Origin: Gramella sp. MAR_2010_147 | Lineage (GTDB): Bacteria; Bacteroidota; Bacteroidia; Flavobacteriales; Flavobacteriaceae | Assembly (NCBI RefSeq): GCF_900105135.1 | Contig: NZ_LT629741.1 | Span: 1,426,001 to 1,490,000, forward strand | Length of the DNA stretch: 64,000 nucleotides | Direction: 5' to 3' | Part shown: piece after piece, positions 44,233 to 52,417 of the stretch | How positions within the stretch are numbered: the first letter of the stretch is position 1 | How the letters are laid out: every line of letters starts with the position of its first letter | Notes under the pieces: model-generated | The model's database searches: none | What the model saw: the letters and a program-made list of their open reading frames with translations, nothing else | Told to the model about the DNA's origin: nothing | Position numbers and translations under genes: made by a program

Positions 44233-44580
44233 ATGAAATACAAAAGACTGGGTGATCATATGGAGATCCCTAAAATAAATGGTTCGCCGTTAAGAGAAAA
44301 AGAGAAAATTAAATTCAATTATTACCTATCAAGTAGGATGAACGGTAAACTGGTAGATGTAGACATCACTTCCAAATTATTTGACGGCAACAAGATGTAT
44401 ATAAGGAAATCATGTTATCGTATACCGTTGGGAGATGTTGAAAATTGTGTAAAGGAAAATACCATAGAGCATATGTTAAGTCTCGGACTAAAAGAAACTA
44501 ACATTCCAGACTCTCTAAAGGGTATTCATATTAAAGATCGCAAACCTAAGTTTTCTAATAAAAGTGCTTTTAGTGATTAG
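44233..44580 (+). CDS. Hypothetical protein
   Basis: 115 residues, no signal peptide or membrane helix, basic ends and a mixed alpha/beta look (FNYYLSSRMNGKLVDVDITS, MYIRKSCYRIPLGDVENCV). No family recognised. The ATG at 44233 follows a -7-like TATATTTA (one mismatch) about 20 bp upstream. A strong terminator directly after supports a monocistronic gene. Confidence 0.55.
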   Translation: MKYKRLGDHMEIPKINGSPLREKEKIKFNYYLSSRMNGKLVDVDITSKLFDGNKMYIRKSCYRIPLGDVENCVKENTIEHMLSLGLKETNIPDSLKGIHIKDRKPKFSNKSAFSD

Positions 44581-44601
44581 CTTTTTTGGATTAAACGTTA
44601 G

Positions 44602-44633
44602 AACCCTGCCAGAAACGGCAGGGTTTCTTTTTT
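44602..44633 (+). terminator. Terminator of the 44233 gene
   Basis: AACCCTGCC and GGCAGGGTT (perfect 9 bp) around AGAAAC, then TCTTTTTT. Confidence 0.9.
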
Positions 44634-44753
44634 GCAAATTGGTTAAACCTCTTTTTAGTTAAATCATCTATATTTCTAATTATCAATCACTTAAATAATC
44701 GAATTTAGATAATAAAATTGGCCTCAATGGTATGACAGCTGAAAAGGAAATAT

Positions 44754-44761
44754 TACTTTTG
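44754..44761 (+). promoter_or_regulatory. -7 element TACTTTTG before the Oar-like receptor gene
   Basis: Exact TAnnTTTG, 27 bp before the ATG at 44789. It lies inside the longer open frame that begins at 44732 and so excludes that start. Confidence 0.6.
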
Positions 44762-44788
44762 CAAAAATTTAACACAACACCAAAAAAC

Positions 44789-47700
44789 ATGAAACGATTA
44801 TTACTGCTATTCACACTGGCAATTTTTAACATTGTTCCCACCCTGGCTCAGGTTACTACTGCTGAGATTAGTGGAGATGTCTTCTATGAAGGAGATACTC
44901 CTCTACCCGGAGCAAATGTTACGGCTGTACACACACCAACAGGAACGACCTATGGAGCGGTCACTAATTTTGACGGAGGCTTCAACCTTTTAAACCTTAG
45001 AGTTGGTGGACCTTATAAAATCTCTGTAAGCTACGTTGGCTTCAAAACTTCTGTAATTGAAGGAGTAGAGTTGAATCTTGGTCAAACCTACAATGTAACC
45101 ATTGAAATGATTTCTGATGCAACACAGCTTGATGCTGTAGTGATCACCGGAACCAAAAACCAGATTATTAATAGCGATCGTACCGGAGCTGAAACGAATA
45201 TTGGTAGAAAAGAATTAAAAACCTTACCTACGATCTCCAGATCAGCTTCAGATTTTTACCGTTTAGAGCCAACAGCTTCCAGCAATGGATCTTTTGGAGG
45301 TAGAAACGACCAGTTTAACAATTTTAGTCTTGACGGTTCTATTTTCAATAATCCTTTTGGACTCGATGCTGCGACTCCAGGAGGCCAAACAAATGCACAA
45401 CCTGTTTCTTTAGATGCAATAGACCAGATCCAGGTTTCTACTGCTCCTTATGATGTAACCCAGGCTGGTTTTACAGGTGCTTCTGTAAATGCTGTTACCA
45501 AGAGTGGTACCAATGAAATTGAAGGAACTGTGTATGGTTTCTATCGTAATGAGGATATGACCGGAGACAAAGTTGGCGGTGACGATATTATTGTTCCAGA
45601 TCTTAAACAGGCTCAGTATGGAGTTAGTATCGGAGCTCCGATTATAAAGGATAAATTATTTGTTTTCGCGAATTTTGAAAAAGATGACAGGGAAGATCTT
45701 GGATCTAATTTTGTTGCCAGCAGACCTGGATTAACAGGATCTAACGTTTCCCGAGTATCGGCCGAAGATCTTGATTATGTATCCAATCAGTTATCTTCTT
45801 TAGGTTATGAAACCGGTGCTTATGAAGGTTATACCCATGAGACTGGCTCTACAAAGGGAATTTTGAAATTGGACTGGAACATCAACCAGAAGCATCGTTT
45901 GGCTTTTATTTACAACTTCCTGGATGCTTCAAGAGACCTTCCAGCAAATCCTGAAGCTATAGGTCGAAGAGGACCAGACCTTACCACCCTTCAGTTTAGA
46001 AATTCAGGGTATACCATTAACAATAAAATTGATTCATGGTTAGTAGAGCTTAACTCTAACTTCGGAAATAATATTTCTAATAAATTCCAGGCTGGTTATA
46101 CATTTTTTGACGATAGCCGTGATCCTTTTTCTGCTCCTGCACCGCCTATCAATATTCAGAAAAATGGTGTAAGATATATTGTTGCAGGTCATGAACCTTT
46201 TTCTATAAATAACAGACTTGAACAGCACGTGTACCAGATCACTAACAACTTAAATCTTGTTGCTGGTAATCACACATTCACTTTTGGAGGTAGTTTTGAA
46301 AGATTTGATTTCGACAACTCCTTTAACCTTGGAGCTTATGATTATGCTGGAAACGCAGATCAGGGAACAGGCCCTATTAGCACCTTCTTTGATGCATTTA
46401 CCAGCGTTAGAATAGATCCTAATAATCCAGGTTCTTCTTTTGAAGATGCAATTAATAATGGAACTATTGCTGCAGCGCTTAACAGTGCTCAAAATACATT
46501 CGACTCTAGAAATGCAAATGATAGCTGGGCGTTAGCTGAAACAAATGTTGGTCAGCTGGCCTTTTATGCCCAGGATAGATGGAAAATCAATGATGATTTC
46601 ACTTTTACTTATGGACTTCGAGTGGATAAACCACTTTATTTTGATACTGAAGAAAAGATCCAGGAAAATATAGATCGTCTTGCAGGTGGAACGTTTCCTG
46701 ATGGAGATTACCAGCCAGGAATTACTTACTTCGATGAAAATGGCGACGAGGTAAAACTTAACAGTCTTGATTTACCTTCTAACGATCTTTTGTGGTCTCC
46801 AAGACTTGGTTTCAACTGGGATGTTATGGGTAATAATAAATTACAACTACGTGGTGGAACAGGGATCTTTACCGGTAGACTACCATTTGTATGGATTGGT
46901 AACCAGGTTGCCAACCCTGCATTCTATTTCTACCAGACCACAGCGCCAGATTTTCAATTCCCGCAAGTTTGGAGAAACAGCTTAGGTGCCGATTATAGAT
47001 TTGAAAACGGACTAGTTGCCACAACCGACCTTATCTACACAAAAGACATCAACGCTCAAATGGTTAGAAACTATGGTCTTTCTACACCTTCAGGAACTTT
47101 AAATGGAGTAGACAGTCGTCCTGTTTATCTTGATAGTGACAGAGCTGTAAATGAATTTGGTGGAATTACAAATGCTTACGTATTTACCAATACAGATGTT
47201 GGATATTCTTTTAACTGGTCTGTAAAGCTGGCAAAAAGTTTTGAAAAAGATTTCTACGCAAGTATTGCTTACAACTACTTAAAATCTGAAGATGCAAGTT
47301 CTCTGGATGCAGAGATCTCTAGTGATGCCTACGATAGAAATCCAGCACTGGGAAATGTGAACAGAGCAGTAAGCACTCCTTCAAGATATGGTGATAAGCA
47401 TAGAATTGTTGGACAATTGAATAAAGAATTCAACTACGGAAAAGACAATCGTTGGAGAACTTCTATTGGAGCATTTTATGAGTATGCACAGGGAGGTAGA
47501 TTCTCTTATACGTATTCAGGAGATATCAATAATGACGGGTCTGTATTGAATGATCTTATTTATATTCCTACACAAAACGAACTTCAGCAGTATACCTTCA
47601 CAGGGACGCTTGCAGAACAGGAATCTCAGAGACAGGCTTTTGAGCAGTTTATTCAGCAGGACGAATACTTAAATGACAATCGTGGCGATTATGCCGAAAA

Positions 47701-48004
47701 ATACGGAATTCTTAGCCCATGGAGAGGACGCTGGGATGTAAAAGTTCTTCAGGATTATAACTTCCAGGTAGGCGAAAAGACAAATACAATTCAGTTAAGT
47801 CTTGATATCCTTAATTTCGGAAACCTGTTAAATTCAGATTGGGGAGTTATTGAAATTCCTGTAAACGATCAGCCAATTGGTGTTAGTGTTGGAGAGGATA
47901 ATACTCCCGTTTACACATTTGGAAATCAAAACAGAACCTTTGCCAATGACTTCAGTCTTCAATCAAGATGGCAGGCACAGGTTGGATTGCGTTATATTTT
48001 CTAG
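44789..48004 (+). CDS. TonB-dependent receptor, Oar-like
   Basis: 1071 residues. Signal peptide about 1-21 (ending PTLAQ); carboxypeptidase-regulatory-like domain about 25-105 (GEISGD... GANVTAVHTPTGTTYGAV); plug about 110-235 with FNNFSLDGSIFNNPFGLD and IDQIQVSTAPYDVTQAGFTG; the barrel runs to the terminal aromatic VGLRYIF. The plug matches Oar-type receptors, which carry large cargo such as peptides or proteases across the outer membrane. The -7 box placed between the two possible starts, and the position of the signal peptide, both fix the start at 44789. Cargo unknown. Confidence 0.9.
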   Translation: MKRLLLLFTLAIFNIVPTLAQVTTAEISGDVFYEGDTPLPGANVTAVHTPTGTTYGAVTNFDGGFNLLNLRVGGPYKISVSYVGFKTSVIEGVELNLGQTYNVTIEMISDATQLDAVVITGTKNQIINSDRTGAETNIGRKELKTLPTISRSASDFYRLEPTASSNGSFGGRNDQFNNFSLDGSIFNNPFGLDAATPGGQTNAQPVSLDAIDQIQVSTAPYDVTQAGFTGASVNAVTKSGTNEIEGTVYGFYRNEDMTGDKVGGDDIIVPDLKQAQYGVSIGAPIIKDKLFVFANFEKDDREDLGSNFVASRPGLTGSNVSRVSAEDLDYVSNQLSSLGYETGAYEGYTHETGSTKGILKLDWNINQKHRLAFIYNFLDASRDLPANPEAIGRRGPDLTTLQFRNSGYTINNKIDSWLVELNSNFGNNISNKFQAGYTFFDDSRDPFSAPAPPINIQKNGVRYIVAGHEPFSINNRLEQHVYQITNNLNLVAGNHTFTFGGSFERFDFDNSFNLGAYDYAGNADQGTGPISTFFDAFTSVRIDPNNPGSSFEDAINNGTIAAALNSAQNTFDSRNANDSWALAETNVGQLAFYAQDRWKINDDFTFTYGLRVDKPLYFDTEEKIQENIDRLAGGTFPDGDYQPGITYFDENGDEVKLNSLDLPSNDLLWSPRLGFNWDVMGNNKLQLRGGTGIFTGRLPFVWIGNQVANPAFYFYQTTAPDFQFPQVWRNSLGADYRFENGLVATTDLIYTKDINAQMVRNYGLSTPSGTLNGVDSRPVYLDSDRAVNEFGGITNAYVFTNTDVGYSFNWSVKLAKSFEKDFYASIAYNYLKSEDASSLDAEISSDAYDRNPALGNVNRAVSTPSRYGDKHRIVGQLNKEFNYGKDNRWRTSIGAFYEYAQGGRFSYTYSGDINNDGSVLNDLIYIPTQNELQQYTFTGTLAEQESQRQAFEQFIQQDEYLNDNRGDYAEKYGILSPWRGRWDVKVLQDYNFQVGEKTNTIQLSLDILNFGNLLNSDWGVIEIPVNDQPIGVSVGEDNTPVYTFGNQNRTFANDFSLQSRWQAQVGLRYIF

Positions 48005-48028
48005 TTTAACAATCCACTAAAAAATTTG

Positions 48029-48065
48029 AAAGCAGCTTCAGAAATGAGGCTGCTTTTTTTTATTC
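48029..48065 (+). terminator. Terminator of the Oar-like gene
   Basis: AAAGCAGCTTC and GAGGCTGCTTT pair over 11 bases (one wobble), then TTTTTATT. Confidence 0.9.
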
Positions 48066-48137
48066 TATAGGTATTGATTTTTTTCGAAAATAAATTGTCC
48101 TAATTTTAAAATCTCATTTGTCATAAAATAAAACAAC

Positions 48138-48473
48138 ATGCAGGAATTTCTATTATTGTTAAAAGGAGACGGAATGAACCATCTTTCACCAGATGAACTC
48201 CAGAAGACCATGGATCATTGCACCAATTGGATCAATGAAATGGGCGAGCAATACCTTGGTGGTCAAAGACTGGAAGACAAAGGAGCGTTTCTTGGCTCCA
48301 AGAATGCTGAAGTAATCACCGACGGACCATTTCTGGAAGCCAAAGAAATTATAGCCGGTTACTTTAAAGTACATGCTAAAGATCAGGAAGAAGCAATTAA
48401 ACTAGCCAGAAAATCACCCTTTCTTGATCTTTACACTATTGAAGTAAGACCTATCGCTTCTCCAAAAATGTAA
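48138..48473 (+). CDS. YciI/DGPF-domain protein
   Basis: 111 residues. The DGPF motif appears as ITDGPFLEAKEIIAGYF at about 57-73, with ARKSPFLDLYTIEVRPI near the end, as in YciI-like proteins that form small ferredoxin-like dimers. It is three bases ahead of an ECF42-type sigma gene; DGPF proteins are the standard neighbours of that sigma group, which argues that the two work together. Its biochemical role is unknown. Confidence 0.9.
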   Translation: MQEFLLLLKGDGMNHLSPDELQKTMDHCTNWINEMGEQYLGGQRLEDKGAFLGSKNAEVITDGPFLEAKEIIAGYFKVHAKDQEEAIKLARKSPFLDLYTIEVRPIASPKM

Positions 48474-48476
48474 AAT

Positions 48477-49739
48477 TTGTCTTCTAAAACCGATCATATT
48501 GTAGCGCATCTTTTTCGTACGGAATACGGAAAACTGGTCGCCATTTTAACCAGAATATTTGGAGCTGCCCATATACAGCTGGCAGAAGATATTGTTCAGG
48601 ACACCCTGATCTCGGCCCTGGATGACTGGAGCAAAAATGGAGTACCAGAAAACCCTGAAGGATGGTTAATGCTGGTGGCTAAAAGAAAGGTTCTCAATGA
48701 ACTTAAACGCAACAAGATGAAACGGGAACATCATCTGCAGAAGATGCAGAATGAGTACAGCCCAGAGGAAATTGGAACCATTTTTTTTGAAAATGAAATC
48801 CAGGATAGCCAGTTAAGAATGATCTTCACCTGTTGCCATCCCGATTTAAATACAGAATCGCAAATTTCGCTTATTCTGAAAACACTTTGCGGATTTGGAG
48901 TAAAAGAGGTAGCGAATGCCTTACTCTCCAATGAACCTGCCATTAACAAGAGGTTATACCGGGCAAAGAACACTATTAGAGAATCCAATCTGTTATTTGA
49001 AATTCCCGAAGGAAAAGAACTGGAAAGCAGACTTGAAACGGTCTTACTCACTCTCTACTTACTTTTCAACGAAGGCTATAATTCCAGCGTAGGGGACGAT
49101 ATTATTAAAAAAGATCTTTGTCTGGAAGCGGTAAGATTAACAAAATTACTCAGCACCCATTTTAGAGAGAATAGAAGAACATCAGCATTACTGGCATTGA
49201 TGTGTTTCCATATTGCCAGATTTGAAGCCAGGATAGATGATCACGGTGGCATTGTACTCTTCGAAGATCAAAATCGTGATCTATGGAATATGGAAATGAT
49301 AGAAATAGGAATGGCCCATCTAAGATCTTCCCTCGGCGATTCTTCGCTTTCTTCTTATCATATAGAAGCTTGTATCGCTGCCGAGCATTGTTCTGCTAAT
49401 AGTTTTGAAAGTACCAACTGGAAAAGTATTCAGAAATTATATCGCCTTCTGGAAAATTTTAAACCGAATGCCATCATAAAACTTAACCTTGCAATCATCG
49501 AAAGCAAGTTTAAAGGCTATAAGGCATCCCTTAAAATGCTAAAGGATCTCGCCGAAGAAAAGGAACTTAAGAATTATCATTTACTTCCAGCTACCCAGGG
49601 AATTTTCCATATGAAACTAGGAAATTATAATGAGGCAATTAAATTTCTTGAAAAAGCTCAGAAATTAAATCCGTCAGCAGCAGAAAACAGCCACATAAAC
49701 AGCAAAATTTTAGAATGCAAAAACTCACTCTCTTCCTGA
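48477..49739 (+). CDS. ECF42-type RNA polymerase sigma factor with long C-terminal extension
   Basis: 420 residues, more than twice an ordinary ECF sigma. Region 2 spans about 10-90 (LAEDIVQDTLISALDDWSK, NPEGWLMLVAKRKVLNELKR); region 4 is about 110-170 (GFGVKEVANALLSNEPAINKRLYRAK). The rest (about 175-420) is the DUF6596/TPR-like extension ending in HMKLGNYNEAIKFLEKAQKLNP, needed for activity in studied ECF42 members. No anti-sigma gene adjoins, normal for this group. The start is a TTG at 48477, 3 bp after the YciI stop. Its last codons contain the stem of a minus-strand terminator. Confidence 0.9.
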   Translation: MSSKTDHIVAHLFRTEYGKLVAILTRIFGAAHIQLAEDIVQDTLISALDDWSKNGVPENPEGWLMLVAKRKVLNELKRNKMKREHHLQKMQNEYSPEEIGTIFFENEIQDSQLRMIFTCCHPDLNTESQISLILKTLCGFGVKEVANALLSNEPAINKRLYRAKNTIRESNLLFEIPEGKELESRLETVLLTLYLLFNEGYNSSVGDDIIKKDLCLEAVRLTKLLSTHFRENRRTSALLALMCFHIARFEARIDDHGGIVLFEDQNRDLWNMEMIEIGMAHLRSSLGDSSLSSYHIEACIAAEHCSANSFESTNWKSIQKLYRLLENFKPNAIIKLNLAIIESKFKGYKASLKMLKDLAEEKELKNYHLLPATQGIFHMKLGNYNEAIKFLEKAQKLNPSAAENSHINSKILECKNSLSS

Positions 49740-49756
49740 TTTTTAAAGAGAGTGAG
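49717..49756 (-). terminator. Minus-strand terminator inside the end of the sigma gene
   Basis: CTCACTCTCTT (49723-49733) and AAGAGAGTGAG (49746-49756) pair perfectly; on the minus strand the stem is followed by TTTTTGC. It serves the SRPBCC gene at 49766 and overlaps the sigma stop codon. Confidence 0.8.
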
Positions 49757-49765
49757 CTTATCATT

Positions 49766-50197
49766 TTACCAGGCCTGCCCTTCTCCGATCTCACAATAAG
49801 AAACAAGACTATCCATAAAATGCCGCCAACCCTGTTTGGTCATCTCAAAAGGCTCCTGGCCTTTCCATTTTTCATCAAATTCAGAATGGGAGAAAATAAC
49901 TTCAGCTCCGTCTTCAGTCTTAGAAATTTCAGTAGTTAATTTAGTCCCAATCCATGCTGGGTTGGGATTATCTATACACTCCCAAACTACTTTTTTGTTT
50001 GAATCAAGGCGTATTGTTTCAAATCCCATAGGTACAATAGTACCTTGTTTGTTGAATTTTAAAAGAGACTTTTCTCCTTCAGCCTCACCCACCTTAGCAT
50101 CTTTACACCACCATCCTGTAATTCCTTTTTCAGTAGATACCGCTTTGAAAATAGTTTCAGGTGAGGTTTTGATCGTTAAATTGTGTTTAATTTCCAT
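49766..50197 (-). CDS. SRPBCC/AHSA1-like domain protein
   Basis: 143 residues, cytoplasmic. Begins MEIKHNLTIKTSPETIFKAV with GITGWWCKDAKVGEAEG, the opening pattern of START/AHSA1-like ligand-pocket proteins; VVWECIDNPNPAWIGTKLTTE and a C-terminal helix (QGWRHFMDSLVSYCEIG) follow. Relatives occur near DGPF/ECF genes and in stress clusters. It is convergent with the ECF42 gene and ends in a terminator placed within it. Ligand unknown. Confidence 0.86.
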   Translation of the reverse strand: MEIKHNLTIKTSPETIFKAVSTEKGITGWWCKDAKVGEAEGEKSLLKFNKQGTIVPMGFETIRLDSNKKVVWECIDNPNPAWIGTKLTTEISKTEDGAEVIFSHSEFDEKWKGQEPFEMTKQGWRHFMDSLVSYCEIGEGQAW

Positions 50198-50406
50198 TTT
50201 GATTCCTATTAATTAATACTCTTTAACCCTATAACAAATGAAGAACGGGAATTAGGACAAAAACTAGATTTTTTCTTTTTGAATTTCAATTCATATTAAA
50301 AAGAATACCCATAAGCATTTTTAAAAATGCACATATTAGATTTCTGCTGAGATTCTAATAAAGTGTTTATATCATAAGTTCTAACTATACCTATCTTTAG
50401 TATCCT

Positions 50407-50414
50407 TAAATTTG
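50407..50414 (+). promoter_or_regulatory. -7 element TAAATTTG before the haemoglobin gene
   Basis: Exact TAnnTTTG, 16 bp before the TTG start. Confidence 0.55.
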
Positions 50415-50430
50415 AAAAAACACTACAACT

Positions 50431-50805
50431 TTGAAAGATATTCAAAATAGAAAAGACATAGAATTACTAGTTGATGAATTCTATAAATTGGTAATTAAAG
50501 ATGAATTAATTGGCCATCTTTTCACACAGATAGTAAAACTAGATTGGAACGTTCATATTCCGGTGATGTATGATTTTTGGGAAACCAGTCTGCTTGGAAA
50601 AACAAAATATAAAGGAAATCCTATGCTAAGGCATATTGAATTAAACAGGAAAGAAACTTTAAAACCTGAACATTTTGATCGCTGGCTAAGCCTTTGGGAA
50701 CAAAGTATTAAATCGAACTTTAAAGGAGAAAAAGCAGGGATGGCTATCCAAAGAGGGCATCAAATTGCTGAGTTAATGAAATTTAAAATCGAAAAGCACT
50801 CCTAA
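50431..50805 (+). CDS. Group III truncated haemoglobin
   Basis: 124 residues. The group III pattern is visible: DIELLVDEFYKLVIKDELIGHLFTQ-type first helices, VMYDFWETSLLGKTKYKGNPM, the proximal histidine in LRHIEL or HFDRWLSLW, and a C-terminal RGHQIAELM helix. Such haemoglobins bind O2 or NO. The start is TTG, with a -7 box 16 bp upstream, and no ATG fits upstream of the first conserved helix. It is probably transcribed with the RidA gene 33 bp downstream. Confidence 0.86.
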   Translation: MKDIQNRKDIELLVDEFYKLVIKDELIGHLFTQIVKLDWNVHIPVMYDFWETSLLGKTKYKGNPMLRHIELNRKETLKPEHFDRWLSLWEQSIKSNFKGEKAGMAIQRGHQIAELMKFKIEKHS

Positions 50806-50838
50806 AGGGAGAGCTTATAAACCATAAAATAACAGATT

Positions 50839-51339
50839 ATGAAAATTCTTGTCACTTGTTCGCTGCTCCTTTTTTTCACCCTATCTCTAAAAGCTCAAAC
50901 TCCGGAACAAAGACTCTCACAGCTGGAAATTGAATTACCTGAAGTAACAAAACCTTCAGCCAACTTCGTAAAATGGCGTAAAGCAGGGAACCTCCTTTTT
51001 TTATCTGGAGATGGTAGTAGTAAGAAAGGAAAGTTAGGTAAAGACATCACGATCCAGGAAGGCTATGAGGCTGCTCGCCAAACAGGAATTGAAATTATTG
51101 CCACGCTTAAGGAGGCATGTGGCGATTTAAGTAATATCAAACAATTTGTAAAAGTACGCGGAATGGTAAATTCTACTCAAGATTTTTACGATCAGCCCAA
51201 GGTGATCAATGGATTTTCAGACCTTATGGTAGAAGTCTTTGGTGAAAAAGGAAAACATGCCCGGGCTGCAGTAGGTCATTGTTCCCTACCTTCTAACATC
51301 GCTTTGGAAATTGAGGTCATCGTTGAACTGGAAGAATAA
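50839..51339 (+). CDS. Exported RidA-like protein
   Basis: 166 residues. A signal peptide (about 1-19, ending LKAQ) precedes a RidA/YjgF domain with GNLLFLSGDGS, the signature KQFVKVRGMVNS and the active-site-type arginine in KHARAAVGHCSLPSN. Cytoplasmic RidA deaminates reactive enamines; an exported form has no clear target. The large central region (about 45-125) and the Arg make an enamine deaminase plausible. Likely co-transcribed with the haemoglobin gene. Confidence 0.86.
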   Translation: MKILVTCSLLLFFTLSLKAQTPEQRLSQLEIELPEVTKPSANFVKWRKAGNLLFLSGDGSSKKGKLGKDITIQEGYEAARQTGIEIIATLKEACGDLSNIKQFVKVRGMVNSTQDFYDQPKVINGFSDLMVEVFGEKGKHARAAVGHCSLPSNIALEIEVIVELEE

Positions 51340-51365
51340 AAAAACTCAAACTGAAAGCCTGGTAT

Positions 51366-52355
51366 TTAATTAGATATTAAAATCTCTAAAAGTTTAGCTT
51401 TCTCACCTTGAATAATAACTGAATTTGCCATTGCAGGTATTAAGATTGATTCTCCATATTCAATTACTTCTTCCTTACCGTCAACATCGATTTTCGCCGT
51501 TCCTGAAACGTTCATAAAAATAACAAAGGAATCTAACAATGAATAATCTTTTACCGCCTTACTATGTACTTCGATAATATTCGTTGTAAAAAATTCACAG
51601 TCTACTAGATTGATAGACTCATTTTTCACTGGCTCGTAATCCACGGTATAATCATCCTTAAGATTAAAATTCATAGCCTGACCTGCTGACTCTATATGTA
51701 GTTCTCGTGAAGTACCATTTTCATCCACTCTATCCCAGTCATAGACTCTATATGTTACATCTGAAGTTTGTTGAATTTCAGCTAACATAACCCCTTCTCC
51801 AATGGCATGAACTTTCCCAGCCTTAATAAAGAAAGTATCTCCTCGATCTACTTTAATGAAATTGAGATGATCTGTTATAGTCCCTTTTTTCAAGCTTTCA
51901 CTATATTCTTCAGGACTTATTTTATTCTTCCATCCAACGTTTATCATAGAACCAGGATCAGCTTGCATAATATACCACATTTCGGTTTTTCCATAGGAGT
52001 TATGCTTTTTCCTAGCCATTTCATCCCCTGGATGTACCTGAACGGATAAGTTTTTAGAAGCATCAATATATTTGATCAGTAATGGAAAATTACCGCCAAA
52101 TTTATCAACTACGTACTTCCCTAAAATTTCATTTTGAAAAACCTCAAGTAATTCGACAAACTTTAAACCTTTATATACTCCATTATTCACCTCAGAAATA
52201 TCACCTTTTACAGTCGAGATTTCCCAACTTTCACCTGCTTGAGCAGAAGCCGACTTGCCTAGAAAATCCTTCAATTTCGAACCTCCCCAGATTTTATCTT
52301 TTAAAATGGGTTTAAATTTAATTCCGTAAGGGATAAATTCTTTATTCGATTTCAT
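51366..52355 (-). CDS. manA: Mannose-6-phosphate isomerase (type I)
   Basis: 329 residues. The metal site appears in SVQVHPGDEMARKKHN and EMWYIM, with HAIGEGVMLAEIQQTSDVTYRVYDWDR further on. It interconverts mannose 6-phosphate and fructose 6-phosphate. It is the last gene of the sugar cluster (susC, susD, GH130, MFS, manA all on this strand), supplying the exit into glycolysis. The free mannose must first be phosphorylated by a kinase, and none is seen nearby. Confidence 0.95.
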   Translation of the reverse strand: MKSNKEFIPYGIKFKPILKDKIWGGSKLKDFLGKSASAQAGESWEISTVKGDISEVNNGVYKGLKFVELLEVFQNEILGKYVVDKFGGNFPLLIKYIDASKNLSVQVHPGDEMARKKHNSYGKTEMWYIMQADPGSMINVGWKNKISPEEYSESLKKGTITDHLNFIKVDRGDTFFIKAGKVHAIGEGVMLAEIQQTSDVTYRVYDWDRVDENGTSRELHIESAGQAMNFNLKDDYTVDYEPVKNESINLVDCEFFTTNIIEVHSKAVKDYSLLDSFVIFMNVSGTAKIDVDGKEEVIEYGESILIPAMANSVIIQGEKAKLLEILISN

Positions 52356-52417
52356 TTCAATCTTTTTACCGTCAATTATTCAAATTATAACATGAAAGAT
52401 AGTCCAGGTAATTCTGA

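Noticed and set aside
44732..44788. Longer N-terminus for the Oar-like receptor, starting at 44732
   Set aside because: A -7 promoter element lies within it and the signal peptide begins at 44789, so translation must start later.
46040..46985. Extra open frames on both strands inside the receptor gene
   Set aside because: Shadows of the 44789-48004 coding frame, without start signals.
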